From: Candidatus Peribacteraceae bacterium
GTDB taxonomy: Bacteria; Patescibacteriota; Gracilibacteria; Peribacterales; Peribacteraceae
Assembly (NCBI GenBank): GCA_013140485.1
Contig: JABFSS010000083.1
Location: forward strand, 1 to 12,851
Length of the DNA stretch: 12,851 bases
Direction of reading: 5' to 3'
The number at the start of each line of letters is the position of its first letter. Positions within the stretch are counted from its first letter, which is position 1. Shown in pieces: positions 6,129 to 12,851 of this stretch. The translations under genes and the position numbers were made by a program. The notes beneath the pieces are model-generated. The model ran no database searches. It saw only the letters and a program-made list of their open reading frames with translations, and was not told the origin of the DNA.

Positions 6129-6329
6129 TCATGTACGCTTCTTATACTCCGTATTTGTGAGAAGCAGAAAGATAATAGGCAAGATACCGAGTGAGTTGAC
6201 GATGAATAGAGCGATGAACCAGGCGGTCATATTCATTCGCGCGGCGCGCCACATGCTCAACGCCTTGAGCACGAGGTCGATCAGAATAAACGGAATAATG
6301 ACGATGAGCCATGGAGCGATCTGGCTCAT
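6129..6329 (-). CDS. DUF5652-like small two-helix membrane protein
   Basis: The frame is open as far as 6614, but the upstream part is not protein-like. I place the start at ATG 6329 because AAGGAG lies 6 nt before it. The 66-aa product has two membrane helices: PWLIVIIPFILIDLVLKALSMW and AWFIALFIVNSLGILPIIFLLL. Between them is WRAARMNMTAWF, and a basic tail (EYKKRT) follows. The W-R-A-A-R and N-S-L-G-I-L-P-I pattern fits DUF5652 as I know it from candidate-phyla genomes. The family's role is unknown. This is the first gene of the minus-strand cluster, divergent from the 48-aa ORF. A possible -10, TATGAT, lies at 6358-6363 on the minus strand, without a clear -35. Confidence 0.82.
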   Translation of the reverse strand: MSQIAPWLIVIIPFILIDLVLKALSMWRAARMNMTAWFIALFIVNSLGILPIIFLLLTNTEYKKRT

Positions 6330-6335
6330 GAACAT

Positions 6336-6341
6336 CTCCTT
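6336..6341 (-). promoter_or_regulatory. Shine-Dalgarno site deciding the DUF5652 start
   Basis: On the minus strand AAGGAG is followed by 6 nt and then ATG (6327-6329). It is the only strong, well-spaced Shine-Dalgarno sequence I find in the window. It implies that the ribosomes keep a normal anti-Shine-Dalgarno, even though most genes here lack the site. Confidence 0.8.
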
Positions 6342-6416
6342 ATACTGCACAATGTCGATCATATACTCAGTGAGACGCCCAGCAGATGAAAATCTTACAA
6401 AGAACGGACTATGGCG

Positions 6417-6446
6417 CTGATAGGATTCTAAAAAAGGGAGTATGAT
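6417..6446 (+). promoter_or_regulatory. Promoter with leaderless geometry for the 48-aa membrane ORF
   Basis: CTGATA (6417-6422, 4/6 to TTGACA), an 18-nt spacer and TATGAT (6441-6446, 5/6) are visible. The -10 ends exactly 6 nt before the ATG at 6453. It is divergent from the DUF5652 cluster. Confidence 0.5.
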
Positions 6447-6452
6447 TGCGAC

Positions 6453-6599
6453 ATGCGGCTTGGAACAAATTCTGCGATCTTCATTCTGTTCTTTGGAGTT
6501 GCCGTCATTCAGGCTGTCCAAACACAGAATTGGCTCATGGTATTGATGTGGGTCGCTATTGGCTCGGTATTTCTGTGGGCTGACATAAAGAAGAAATGA
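6453..6599 (+). CDS. Small 48-aa hydrophobic (membrane) protein
   Basis: This short frame runs from ATG 6453 to TGA 6597-6599. It encodes MRLGTNSAIFILFFGVAVIQ, then AVQTQNWLMV, then LMWVAIGSVFLWADIKKK. Two hydrophobic helices (about 8-22 and 27-43) are joined by a short polar QTQN turn, and the C-terminus is basic (DIKKK). This is a typical small membrane protein layout. Support for its being real is a TATGAT box 6 nt before the ATG, the same arrangement as at five other genes here, and the sharp hydrophobic/charged pattern. GGGAG lies 12 nt before the ATG, a rather long distance for a Shine-Dalgarno. I know no family for it. It lies upstream of, and in the same direction as, the TrmB-like regulator. 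Confidence 0.6.
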   Translation: MRLGTNSAIFILFFGVAVIQAVQTQNWLMVLMWVAIGSVFLWADIKKK

Positions 6600-6609
6600 C
6601 ACAAATGCC

Positions 6610-6642
6610 GTCACGGATACACGACGTCCAATTTTCCGTGAC
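6610..6642. promoter_or_regulatory. Inverted repeat overlapping the -35 of the TrmB-like gene
   Basis: GTCACGGA (6610-6617) and TCCGTGAC (6635-6642) form a perfect 8-bp dyad with a 17-nt centre that itself contains the palindrome GACGTC (6622-6627). The right arm overlaps the -35 hexamer (6638-6643). A repressor bound here would block the promoter, so autoregulation by the adjacent HTH protein is an attractive inference. A weak terminator for the 48-aa ORF is the alternative, but no T run follows. Confidence 0.45.
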
Positions 6643-6666
6643 TATTCTTCGTTTCATACTTATAAT
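6638..6666 (+). promoter_or_regulatory. Sigma70-type promoter, leaderless geometry, for the TrmB-like gene
   Basis: GTGACT (6638-6643, 4/6), a 17-nt spacer and a perfect TATAAT (6661-6666) are present. The -10 ends 6 nt before ATG 6673, so the transcript should start at or beside the A of the start codon. This is the clearest promoter in the window. Confidence 0.75.
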
Positions 6667-6672
6667 CATAGT

Positions 6673-7452
6673 ATGAAGAAATATCTCTCCTCTCTTCTCC
6701 AGAAAGCCGGTTTTCGTGATGAGGAGGCGCAATTGTATGTAGCACTGCTCAAACTGAAGCAAGCGACACTGACGGAATTGCACGTACAGACAAAGATGAG
6801 CCATACGACGACCTATCGAGTGATTCATCGTTTGATGGACCGAGGATTGATTGAACAAATACCGGTGAACAAGAAACAATCCGTGTACAAACCGTTGTCT
6901 CTTTCACCGCTGATCACATCGATGGAAAAGGAACAATCGAGAATGCGGAAGTTGGAGTTATCGCTCAAAAAACTCGATCATCTTTTGCCGTACATGGATC
7001 TGGACGATACGAAGAAATCGACCGGTGCTTCCGTAGAAATACACGAAGGCATCGACGCGTTTCATGAAGAGTATCTCAAATTACCGGAACTCGGGCACGA
7101 TGAATTCCTAGCCATCGGTTCTTCCGACAGTTTCTGGGAGGCAAGCAACGCAAGCATTGATTCGCCGCTGGAGAGGTCGTTTGTCAGCAGGCGCCTGAAG
7201 AACAATGTCTATTCCCGTTCGATGATGGTCGCGTCAAAAGACGCGGAGAAGATCTCCAGCAATGACGCAAAGGAAAAGAGAACGACAAAAATGAAGGAGC
7301 GGTTGCCTGTGATGAGCAATATGCTGATGATGAGCGGAGATCAAGTGTCGCACTTTGTGTGTGATGTCGATTGTCCGCATGTGGTGGTCATCCGCGATCC
7401 GGAACTCGTCGCGATTCACAAAAACTATTTTGAAGATCTGTGGAAATCGTGA
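6673..7452 (+). CDS. TrmB-like transcriptional regulator
   Basis: The 259-residue protein begins with a TrmB-type winged helix (about residues 3-76): LLQKAGFRDEEAQLYVALL, LTELHVQTKMSHTTTYRVIH as the helix-turn-helix, then LMDRGLIEQIPVNKKQSVYKP as the wing. A charged helix, likely a coiled-coil dimeriser, spans about 82-104 (MEKEQSRMRKLELSLKKL). The C-terminal part (120-259) starts VEIHEGIDAFHEEY and ends HVVVIRDPELVAIHKNYFEDLW. That matches the PLD-like effector region seen in TrmB-family regulators of candidate phyla. Archaeal TrmB proteins sense sugars; this ligand is unknown. Its own promoter carries an inverted repeat, suggesting autoregulation. The DUF2000 gene downstream, preceded by a palindrome and repeats, is a plausible target. 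Confidence 0.85.
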   Translation: MKKYLSSLLQKAGFRDEEAQLYVALLKLKQATLTELHVQTKMSHTTTYRVIHRLMDRGLIEQIPVNKKQSVYKPLSLSPLITSMEKEQSRMRKLELSLKKLDHLLPYMDLDDTKKSTGASVEIHEGIDAFHEEYLKLPELGHDEFLAIGSSDSFWEASNASIDSPLERSFVSRRLKNNVYSRSMMVASKDAEKISSNDAKEKRTTKMKERLPVMSNMLMMSGDQVSHFVCDVDCPHVVVIRDPELVAIHKNYFEDLWKS

Positions 7453-7455
7453 TGG

Positions 7456-7481
7456 TTTTCTTTCACGACGCTGAAAGAAAA
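7456..7481. promoter_or_regulatory. Perfect 10-bp palindrome after the TrmB-like gene
   Basis: TTTTCTTTCA (7456-7465) and TGAAAGAAAA (7472-7481) pair perfectly around CGACGC, beginning 4 nt after the stop codon. The stem is A+T-rich and lacks a following T run on the + strand, so it is a poor intrinsic terminator. An operator for the regulator just encoded, or an mRNA 3' end structure, are both possible. Confidence 0.5.
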
Positions 7482-7513
7482 GACCGTTACTTCTTCTCTC
7501 TGGGAAGCCGTTT

Positions 7514-7549
7514 TGGAGAAATCTTCTGGAGAAATTGATATGGAGAGCG
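7514..7549 (+). repeat. Short direct repeats TGGAGA(AAT) at the DUF2000 promoter
   Basis: TGGAGAAAT occurs at 7514-7522 and 7527-7535, and a third, partial copy (TGGAGA) at 7541-7546, at steps of 13 and 14 nt. They run into and over the putative -35 (7535-7540). Spaced direct repeats at a -35 can be activator or repressor sites. The units are short, so chance is not excluded. Confidence 0.35.
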
Positions 7550-7562
7550 TCTGGAATACACT
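7535..7562 (+). promoter_or_regulatory. Promoter for the DUF2000 gene
   Basis: TTGATA (7535-7540, 5/6), a 16-nt spacer and TACACT (7557-7562, 4/6) predict a start near 7569. That leaves a leader of about 18 nt before ATG 7587. No Shine-Dalgarno sequence lies in that leader. Confidence 0.45.
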
Positions 7563-7586
7563 TTCGGTACCTTCCTCATTTCTCGT

Positions 7587-7982
7587 ATGAAGTCCGCAAT
7601 CATTATCGATGAATCCTTACCGATCGGCTTGCTGGCAAACACGGCAGCATGCATCGCAACCGGACTCTTTCGTGATCAACCGGAAGCGTATGGCCCCGAA
7701 ATTCAGGGCGCGGATCACACGTTCATTCCGATCACCAAAATTCCCATTCTCATTCTCAAGAAAGGAAAGAGGGATTTTGACGAGATTCTCCGGCGCATCC
7801 AGGGCACGAATCTTCGCTGCATGATTTTTACCAAAGAAGCGCAATCCACGGCGGACTATGCCGAGTACGTACGGCGCACGGAGGGGAAAAGTCTTTCTGA
7901 AGTGCACATAGTGGGCATCGGAATAATCGGTGAAGATGCGCAGGTTACCAAAGTGGCTGGGGATTTACCGCTGTTGAAGTAG
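7587..7982 (+). CDS. DUF2000 family protein
   Basis: The 131-residue product has the DUF2000 pattern. The N-terminal strand and helix are KSAIIIDESLPIGLLANTAA (2-21). A middle segment runs GADHTFIPITKIPILILKKG. A strand, RCMIFTKEAQSTADYAEYV (about 76-95), is followed by VHIVGIGIIGEDAQVTKVAG near the end. The family has a fold like peptidyl-tRNA hydrolase 2, but its activity is not established. The length and both ends fit the family, so the gene appears intact. It sits 134 nt downstream of the TrmB-like gene with its own promoter and nearby repeats, and a strong terminator follows. Control by that regulator is inference from position. Confidence 0.88.
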   Translation: MKSAIIIDESLPIGLLANTAACIATGLFRDQPEAYGPEIQGADHTFIPITKIPILILKKGKRDFDEILRRIQGTNLRCMIFTKEAQSTADYAEYVRRTEGKSLSEVHIVGIGIIGEDAQVTKVAGDLPLLK

Positions 7983-8032
7983 ATGGCCACTGAAAGACCA
8001 CTTATTCCAAAAAGATGTCCAAAAGCATGGGG

Positions 8033-8061
8033 CGTTCCACACCCCTGTGGAACGGATTTTT
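8033..8061 (+). terminator. Rho-independent terminator after the DUF2000 gene
   Basis: CGTTCCACA (8033-8041) and TGTGGAACG (8046-8054) form a perfect 9-bp stem with a CCCC loop. GA and a five-T run (8057-8061) follow. It closes the TrmB-like/DUF2000 region about 50 nt after the DUF2000 stop and isolates recQ. Confidence 0.85.
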
Positions 8062-8116
8062 CCTTTTCCTGATGCGGAAAAGTCCCGAAGTCGATTTTTA
8101 TCTTCTTCTCCCTGCC

Positions 8117-8144
8117 TAGACGGAGGCTCTGCGACTCCTACAAT
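8117..8144 (+). promoter_or_regulatory. Promoter with leaderless geometry for recQ
   Basis: TAGACG (8117-8122, 4/6), a 16-nt spacer and TACAAT (8139-8144, 5/6) are visible. The -10 ends 6 nt before ATG 8151. A GGAGG at 8122-8126 is 24 nt from the ATG, upstream of the predicted transcript start, and cannot serve as a ribosome site. Confidence 0.55.
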
Positions 8145-8150
8145 CGCCAC

Positions 8151-10337
<2,187 letters not shown>

Positions 10338-10344
10338 ACATCCG

Positions 10345-11601
10345 CTAACGAGTCCTCAGCGGCTCCCGCACAAACTGAAAAATCACCAGACTCACGCCAA
10401 TGAGGAGCGCCAGCGAGAAGACGGAGAAGCGGTATTTGTCGTCGCCGAAGGAAGAAAATGCAACGGCGGTCGCGGACCAGAGCAGCGGCCCGATGATGGA
10501 CGCCGTGCGTTCGAAGAGCGAATAGATCGAGAACATTTCGGCCTGGGCATTCTCCGGCACGAGCGTCGCGTAGAATGCTCGTGATAACGAGAAGAGCGTG
10601 CCGAACGCGAAGCCGTTCAGGATGATGAGTCCCATCATGAGCCGTGGTTCTTGAGCGAAGGCGAATGCTCCGAGGACGACCATCCACAGCGCGATGCTCG
10701 CCGTGATCGCCCGTTTGGTGCTGCCGAGGAATCGCACGATGAAGGGGCTCGCAAAGGAGCCCACGACGCCGGAGATAATCACGATGATGACGGTGATCGT
10801 GTTCTGCGTATCATTGAGTTTGCCGACGGTCTTCAGGTAGAACGATGTGAAGAGTTGAAGCGTGAGGAGCGCGTCGGCGAAGAGGCAGTACGTGAGGAGG
10901 AACGGCAGGACGCCGGGGTACTCGCGGACGCGGCGCACGATCCGCAGAGCGTCACCCCAGGTGCGCGTGAGAGGAATGATTGATTGCTGCCGGGACGAAT
11001 CGCGCAGGAACAGGAGCGTGGGGAGGGAAAACAGGAAGAAGAGAACGGCTGCAGCGATGAACACGGCGGGAATGCCGCCGAAGCCCAGCGGCGAGACCGT
11101 GCCTTGTGCGATAGGGAGAAGGATGATGAGTCCTGTGATATTCCCCAGCTGCCCGAAGCCCATGCCGAATGCCGAAATTTTCTCGGGCGACGTCCCGCGT
11201 GACGAGAGATCGCGGATGAACGCATCGTAGAACGCGAAGTTCGACATGTAGAAGAGATGAAAGAACGAATAGAGGACAAAGACCGCGACGGTGGCGCCCG
11301 TCGTGAGCGTGGTCACGCCGTGCATGAAGAATCCGAGCGCGAGCAGCGTGATGATGGTGAGAAGCGTGCAGGCAATCAGGAAGGGCATCCTCAGCCGGAC
11401 GCCGTCGGAGAGTCTCCCAAGAAACGGCAGAAACCCCAGCAGCATGATGGTCACTACGGCGACGGACGCGCTCATCCACGCATCGGAGGCTCCATGCTGC
11501 GAGATGAACCAGAGCCCGAAGTAGAACGACACGTTCGCGAATGCGAGTGAATTCGCGAAGTCGTAGAGGGCCCAGAGAAGAATTCGGGTGCGGTTTCTCA
11601 C
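10345..11601 (-). CDS. MFS transporter, Atg22/UMF1-like
   Basis: The frame is open to 11748, but I start at GTG 11601. A TATAGT box ends 6 nt before it, and the protein then opens directly with VRNRTRILLWALYDFANSLA, the W-x-L-Y-D-F-A-N-S motif typical of Atg22/UMF1-like major facilitators. The 418-aa product has about 12 hydrophobic helices. The loop LGRLSDGVRLRMPFL between helices 2 and 3 is the usual MFS motif region. The second half has SGVVGSFASPFIVRFLGSTKR and AFGTLFSLSRAFYATLVPENAQAEMF, also seen in this family. Yeast Atg22 exports amino acids from the vacuole; the bacterial substrate is unknown. It diverges from the YggT-like gene across 78 nt and converges tightly on recQ. Confidence 0.88.
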   Translation of the reverse strand: MRNRTRILLWALYDFANSLAFANVSFYFGLWFISQHGASDAWMSASVAVVTIMLLGFLPFLGRLSDGVRLRMPFLIACTLLTIITLLALGFFMHGVTTLTTGATVAVFVLYSFFHLFYMSNFAFYDAFIRDLSSRGTSPEKISAFGMGFGQLGNITGLIILLPIAQGTVSPLGFGGIPAVFIAAAVLFFLFSLPTLLFLRDSSRQQSIIPLTRTWGDALRIVRRVREYPGVLPFLLTYCLFADALLTLQLFTSFYLKTVGKLNDTQNTITVIIVIISGVVGSFASPFIVRFLGSTKRAITASIALWMVVLGAFAFAQEPRLMMGLIILNGFAFGTLFSLSRAFYATLVPENAQAEMFSIYSLFERTASIIGPLLWSATAVAFSSFGDDKYRFSVFSLALLIGVSLVIFQFVREPLRTR

Positions 11602-11607
11602 ACCCGC

Positions 11608-11613
11608 ACTATA
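11608..11613 (-). promoter_or_regulatory. -10 box, leaderless geometry, for the MFS gene
   Basis: On the minus strand TATAGT (5/6) is followed by GCGGGT and then the GTG start at 11601. No good -35 is visible 15-18 nt upstream. The distance to the start codon equals that at five other genes in this window. Confidence 0.45.
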
Positions 11614-11643
11614 CCGAGACAGTGACAAAGCGCGCACGGCGAG

Positions 11644-11673
11644 TTGAAGAAATCCGGGAAACGGTGCTATCGT
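11644..11673 (+). promoter_or_regulatory. Promoter with leaderless geometry for the YggT-like gene
   Basis: TTGAAG (11644-11649, 4/6), an 18-nt spacer and TGC-TATCGT (TGn extension at 11665-11667, hexamer 11668-11673, 4/6) are present. The -10 ends 6 nt before ATG 11680, favouring that start over the upstream in-frame TTG at 11644, which lies in the -35. Confidence 0.45.
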
Positions 11674-11679
11674 TTCCCC

Positions 11680-12054
11680 ATGGACGAGCATGTTGAAATC
11701 CCTGTCTCCGACAGCGGGCAGATTCCCAACTACGAAATGAAGATTCACAATTACCGTGCGTATCAGCTCGTATTTTTTTGCATGGGAGTGATCGAAGTAC
11801 TGCTGGCGCTCCGGTTTATCTTCAAGCTCTTCGGCGCGAATCCCGAAAATATGTTCGCGCGCATCATTTATTGGCTGTCAGGAATCCTGCTCTTTCCTTT
11901 CAACGGACTCTTTCGGGGGACTCCCGTCGCAGACGGAACGCTGCAGAGATTCGAACCATCCACGATCATCGCCATGGTTATCTACGCTCTGCTTGCGTGG
12001 GGAATCGCGAAATGGATTTTGATCTTCAAGAGCAAGCCGGCACTTAAAGAATAA
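11680..12054 (+). CDS. YggT-like small integral membrane protein
   Basis: From ATG 11680 the product has 124 aa. A soluble N-terminus of about 27 residues precedes a first helix (QLVFFCMGVIEVLLALRFIF, 29-48). The FGANPENMFARIIYWLSG segment and LLFPFNGLF (70-78) follow, then a last helix (IIAMVIYALLAWGIAKWILI, 96-115) and a short basic tail. The pattern LRFIFKLFGANP...IYW.S...L.PF.GLF resembles the YggT family, whose members are linked to cell division and osmotic or membrane functions without an established activity. The assignment is by motif resemblance. The gene diverges from the MFS gene and ends 10 nt from the convergent ABC-F stop. There is no Shine-Dalgarno sequence. Confidence 0.75.
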   Translation: MDEHVEIPVSDSGQIPNYEMKIHNYRAYQLVFFCMGVIEVLLALRFIFKLFGANPENMFARIIYWLSGILLFPFNGLFRGTPVADGTLQRFEPSTIIAMVIYALLAWGIAKWILIFKSKPALKE

Positions 12055-12064
12055 CCGTCGAGTG

Positions 12065-12851
12065 TTAGAGCGCTCCCAGGTCGAGCGTTTCATGCATCTC
12101 GACCTTTTCGACGAAGTCGTGATCGTGGCTGACGAGGATCATGCCCCCTTCGTAGCGATTGAGCGCGTCGGCGATCACGGGCAGGTGACGGAAGTTGATG
12201 TGGTTGGTGGGCTCGTCGAGAATCAAAAGCGTCGGCTTCTGGAGCGTGAAGCGCGCGAAGCAGAGCAGACCCTTGAGGCCTTCGGACAGTGATCCTGCTG
12301 TTGACTGGAGTTTGTCACCTGGGAGGAGAAACCGCGCGGCAGTCGCATAGACTTCCTGCTTATTCGGCATGTCCATTTCCTGTTCGAGAATCTCGTAGAC
12401 GGTTTTCTCCATCGGCAGTCCCGAGAAATCCTGGCGGTAGTACCCCACCTTCACGCCCTCGGCGATCACCGCACCCTTCTCCTTTCCGCCGGCCATCGCT
12501 TCGAGCAGTGAACTCTTGCCGATGCCGTTGGGACCCGTAATGAGCACACGGTGGCGGTTGTGGACGGTCACTTCGACCTTCTTCTTCACCGGTTTATGAT
12601 TCTTCATGACCGTGACCGACGTGATCTTCACGAGCGGCTTTTTAAACGGCTCGGAACCGATGGAGAAGTCGGCCAGAGTTTTGTCGTCACGGCGGACCTC
12701 GACCTTGTTCTCCTCGGCTTCTTCGACCGCATCGCGCATTTTGCTCGCAAGCTTTCGCATTTTTCCACCCTTGTGCGAGAAGAAGTTGATCTTGTCCTTC
12801 TGTCCCTGAATATCCTTTTCCATCCGGGCGTTGAGCCGCTGCTCGCGCTCG
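12065..12851 (-). CDS. ABC-F family ATPase, C-terminal part (5' end beyond window)
   Basis: The frame is open to the window edge and continues upstream of the first visible ATG (12823), so only the last 261 or so residues are seen. Counting from that Met, a lysine- and glutamate-rich linker (1-60, including KMRDAVEEAEENKVEVRR) precedes one ABC domain. Walker A is GPNGIGKS (97-104), the signature is LSEGLKG (179-185), Walker B is LLILDEP (199-205) and the switch His is 233 (VSHD). There is no membrane segment. A linker followed by a second ATPase domain with DEPTNHIN is typical of ABC-F proteins. These act on ribosomes in translation or antibiotic protection rather than in transport. The signature departs from the usual LSGGE/Q form. 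Which ABC-F subtype it is cannot be told from this part. Confidence 0.88.
   Translation of the reverse strand, partial: EREQRLNARMEKDIQGQKDKINFFSHKGGKMRKLASKMRDAVEEAEENKVEVRRDDKTLADFSIGSEPFKKPLVKITSVTVMKNHKPVKKKVEVTVHNRHRVLITGPNGIGKSSLLEAMAGGKEKGAVIAEGVKVGYYRQDFSGLPMEKTVYEILEQEMDMPNKQEVYATAARFLLPGDKLQSTAGSLSEGLKGLLCFARFTLQKPTLLILDEPTNHINFRHLPVIADALNRYEGGMILVSHDHDFVEKVEMHETLDLGAL

Noticed and set aside
6330..6614. 95-residue N-terminal extension of the DUF5652 protein
   Set aside because: A well-spaced AAGGAG fixes the start at 6329. The extension has no family similarity and overlaps the 48-aa ORF and its promoter on the other strand.
7452..7538. A 28-codon frame whose ATG overlaps the TGA of the TrmB-like gene (TGATG)
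   Set aside because: The overlap hints at coupling, but the frame is short, has no clear hydrophobic or structured pattern, and contains the palindrome and promoter repeats, which explain the stretch better.
10342..10362. CCGCT...AGCGG dyad between recQ and the MFS gene as a shared terminator
   Set aside because: The stem is only 5 bp with an 11-nt loop and no T run on either strand, so I cannot support a terminator.

Overview
The window looks like a chromosomal stretch from a candidate-phyla-radiation (Patescibacteria) bacterium. A Peregrinibacteria/Peribacteria-like member is my best guess, at moderate confidence. The guess rests on two surface proteins with SLH domains, small proteins resembling DUF5652 and DUF5661 that I associate with such genomes, a TrmB-like regulator, a missing Shine-Dalgarno sequence at almost every gene, and TGA used as a normal stop. 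The tRNA-Gly has an ordinary UCC anticodon, so nothing suggests that UGA is recoded to glycine. No phage, transposase, integrase, CRISPR array or rRNA is visible.

Layout. (1) Bases 1-3372, GC-rich: two consecutive surface-protein genes on the + strand, each followed by an intrinsic terminator. The first is cut by the window edge and joins SLH domains to a cupredoxin-like domain. The second joins a signal peptide, three SLH domains, four Ig-like repeats and a CHRD domain. (2) 3393-3959: a DUF1428 (YbaA-like) gene, tRNA-Gly(UCC) and a perfect GC-rich hairpin. (3) 3979-4498: a GNAT acetyltransferase gene of clearly lower GC, flanked by palindromic elements. (4) 4554-6329, minus strand: a four-gene cluster read as DUF5652 (2 TM), DUF5661, VTT/DedA-type membrane protein, then a 4-TM protein with a small C-terminal beta domain. 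(5) 6417-8061, + strand: an overlooked 48-codon membrane ORF, a TrmB-like regulator and a DUF2000 gene, with several inverted or direct repeats at the promoters and a strong terminator at the end. (6) 8117-10337: recQ, convergent with an Atg22/UMF1-like MFS transporter (10345-11601, minus). (7) 11644-12851: a YggT-like membrane protein diverging from the MFS gene and converging on the truncated C-terminal half of an ABC-F ATPase that runs off the window.

The genes do not form one pathway. Regions 1 and 7 concern the cell surface, membrane and translation; region 5 may be a small regulatory unit; recQ is a housekeeping repair gene.

The most interesting signal is at the gene starts. Six of thirteen assessable starts (GNAT, the 48-aa ORF, TrmB-like, recQ, MFS, YggT-like) have a TATAAT-like hexamer ending exactly 6 nt before the ATG or GTG. 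This is the geometry expected for leaderless mRNAs. Only the DUF5652 gene has a textbook Shine-Dalgarno sequence. I found no convincing new multi-gene defence or metabolic system.
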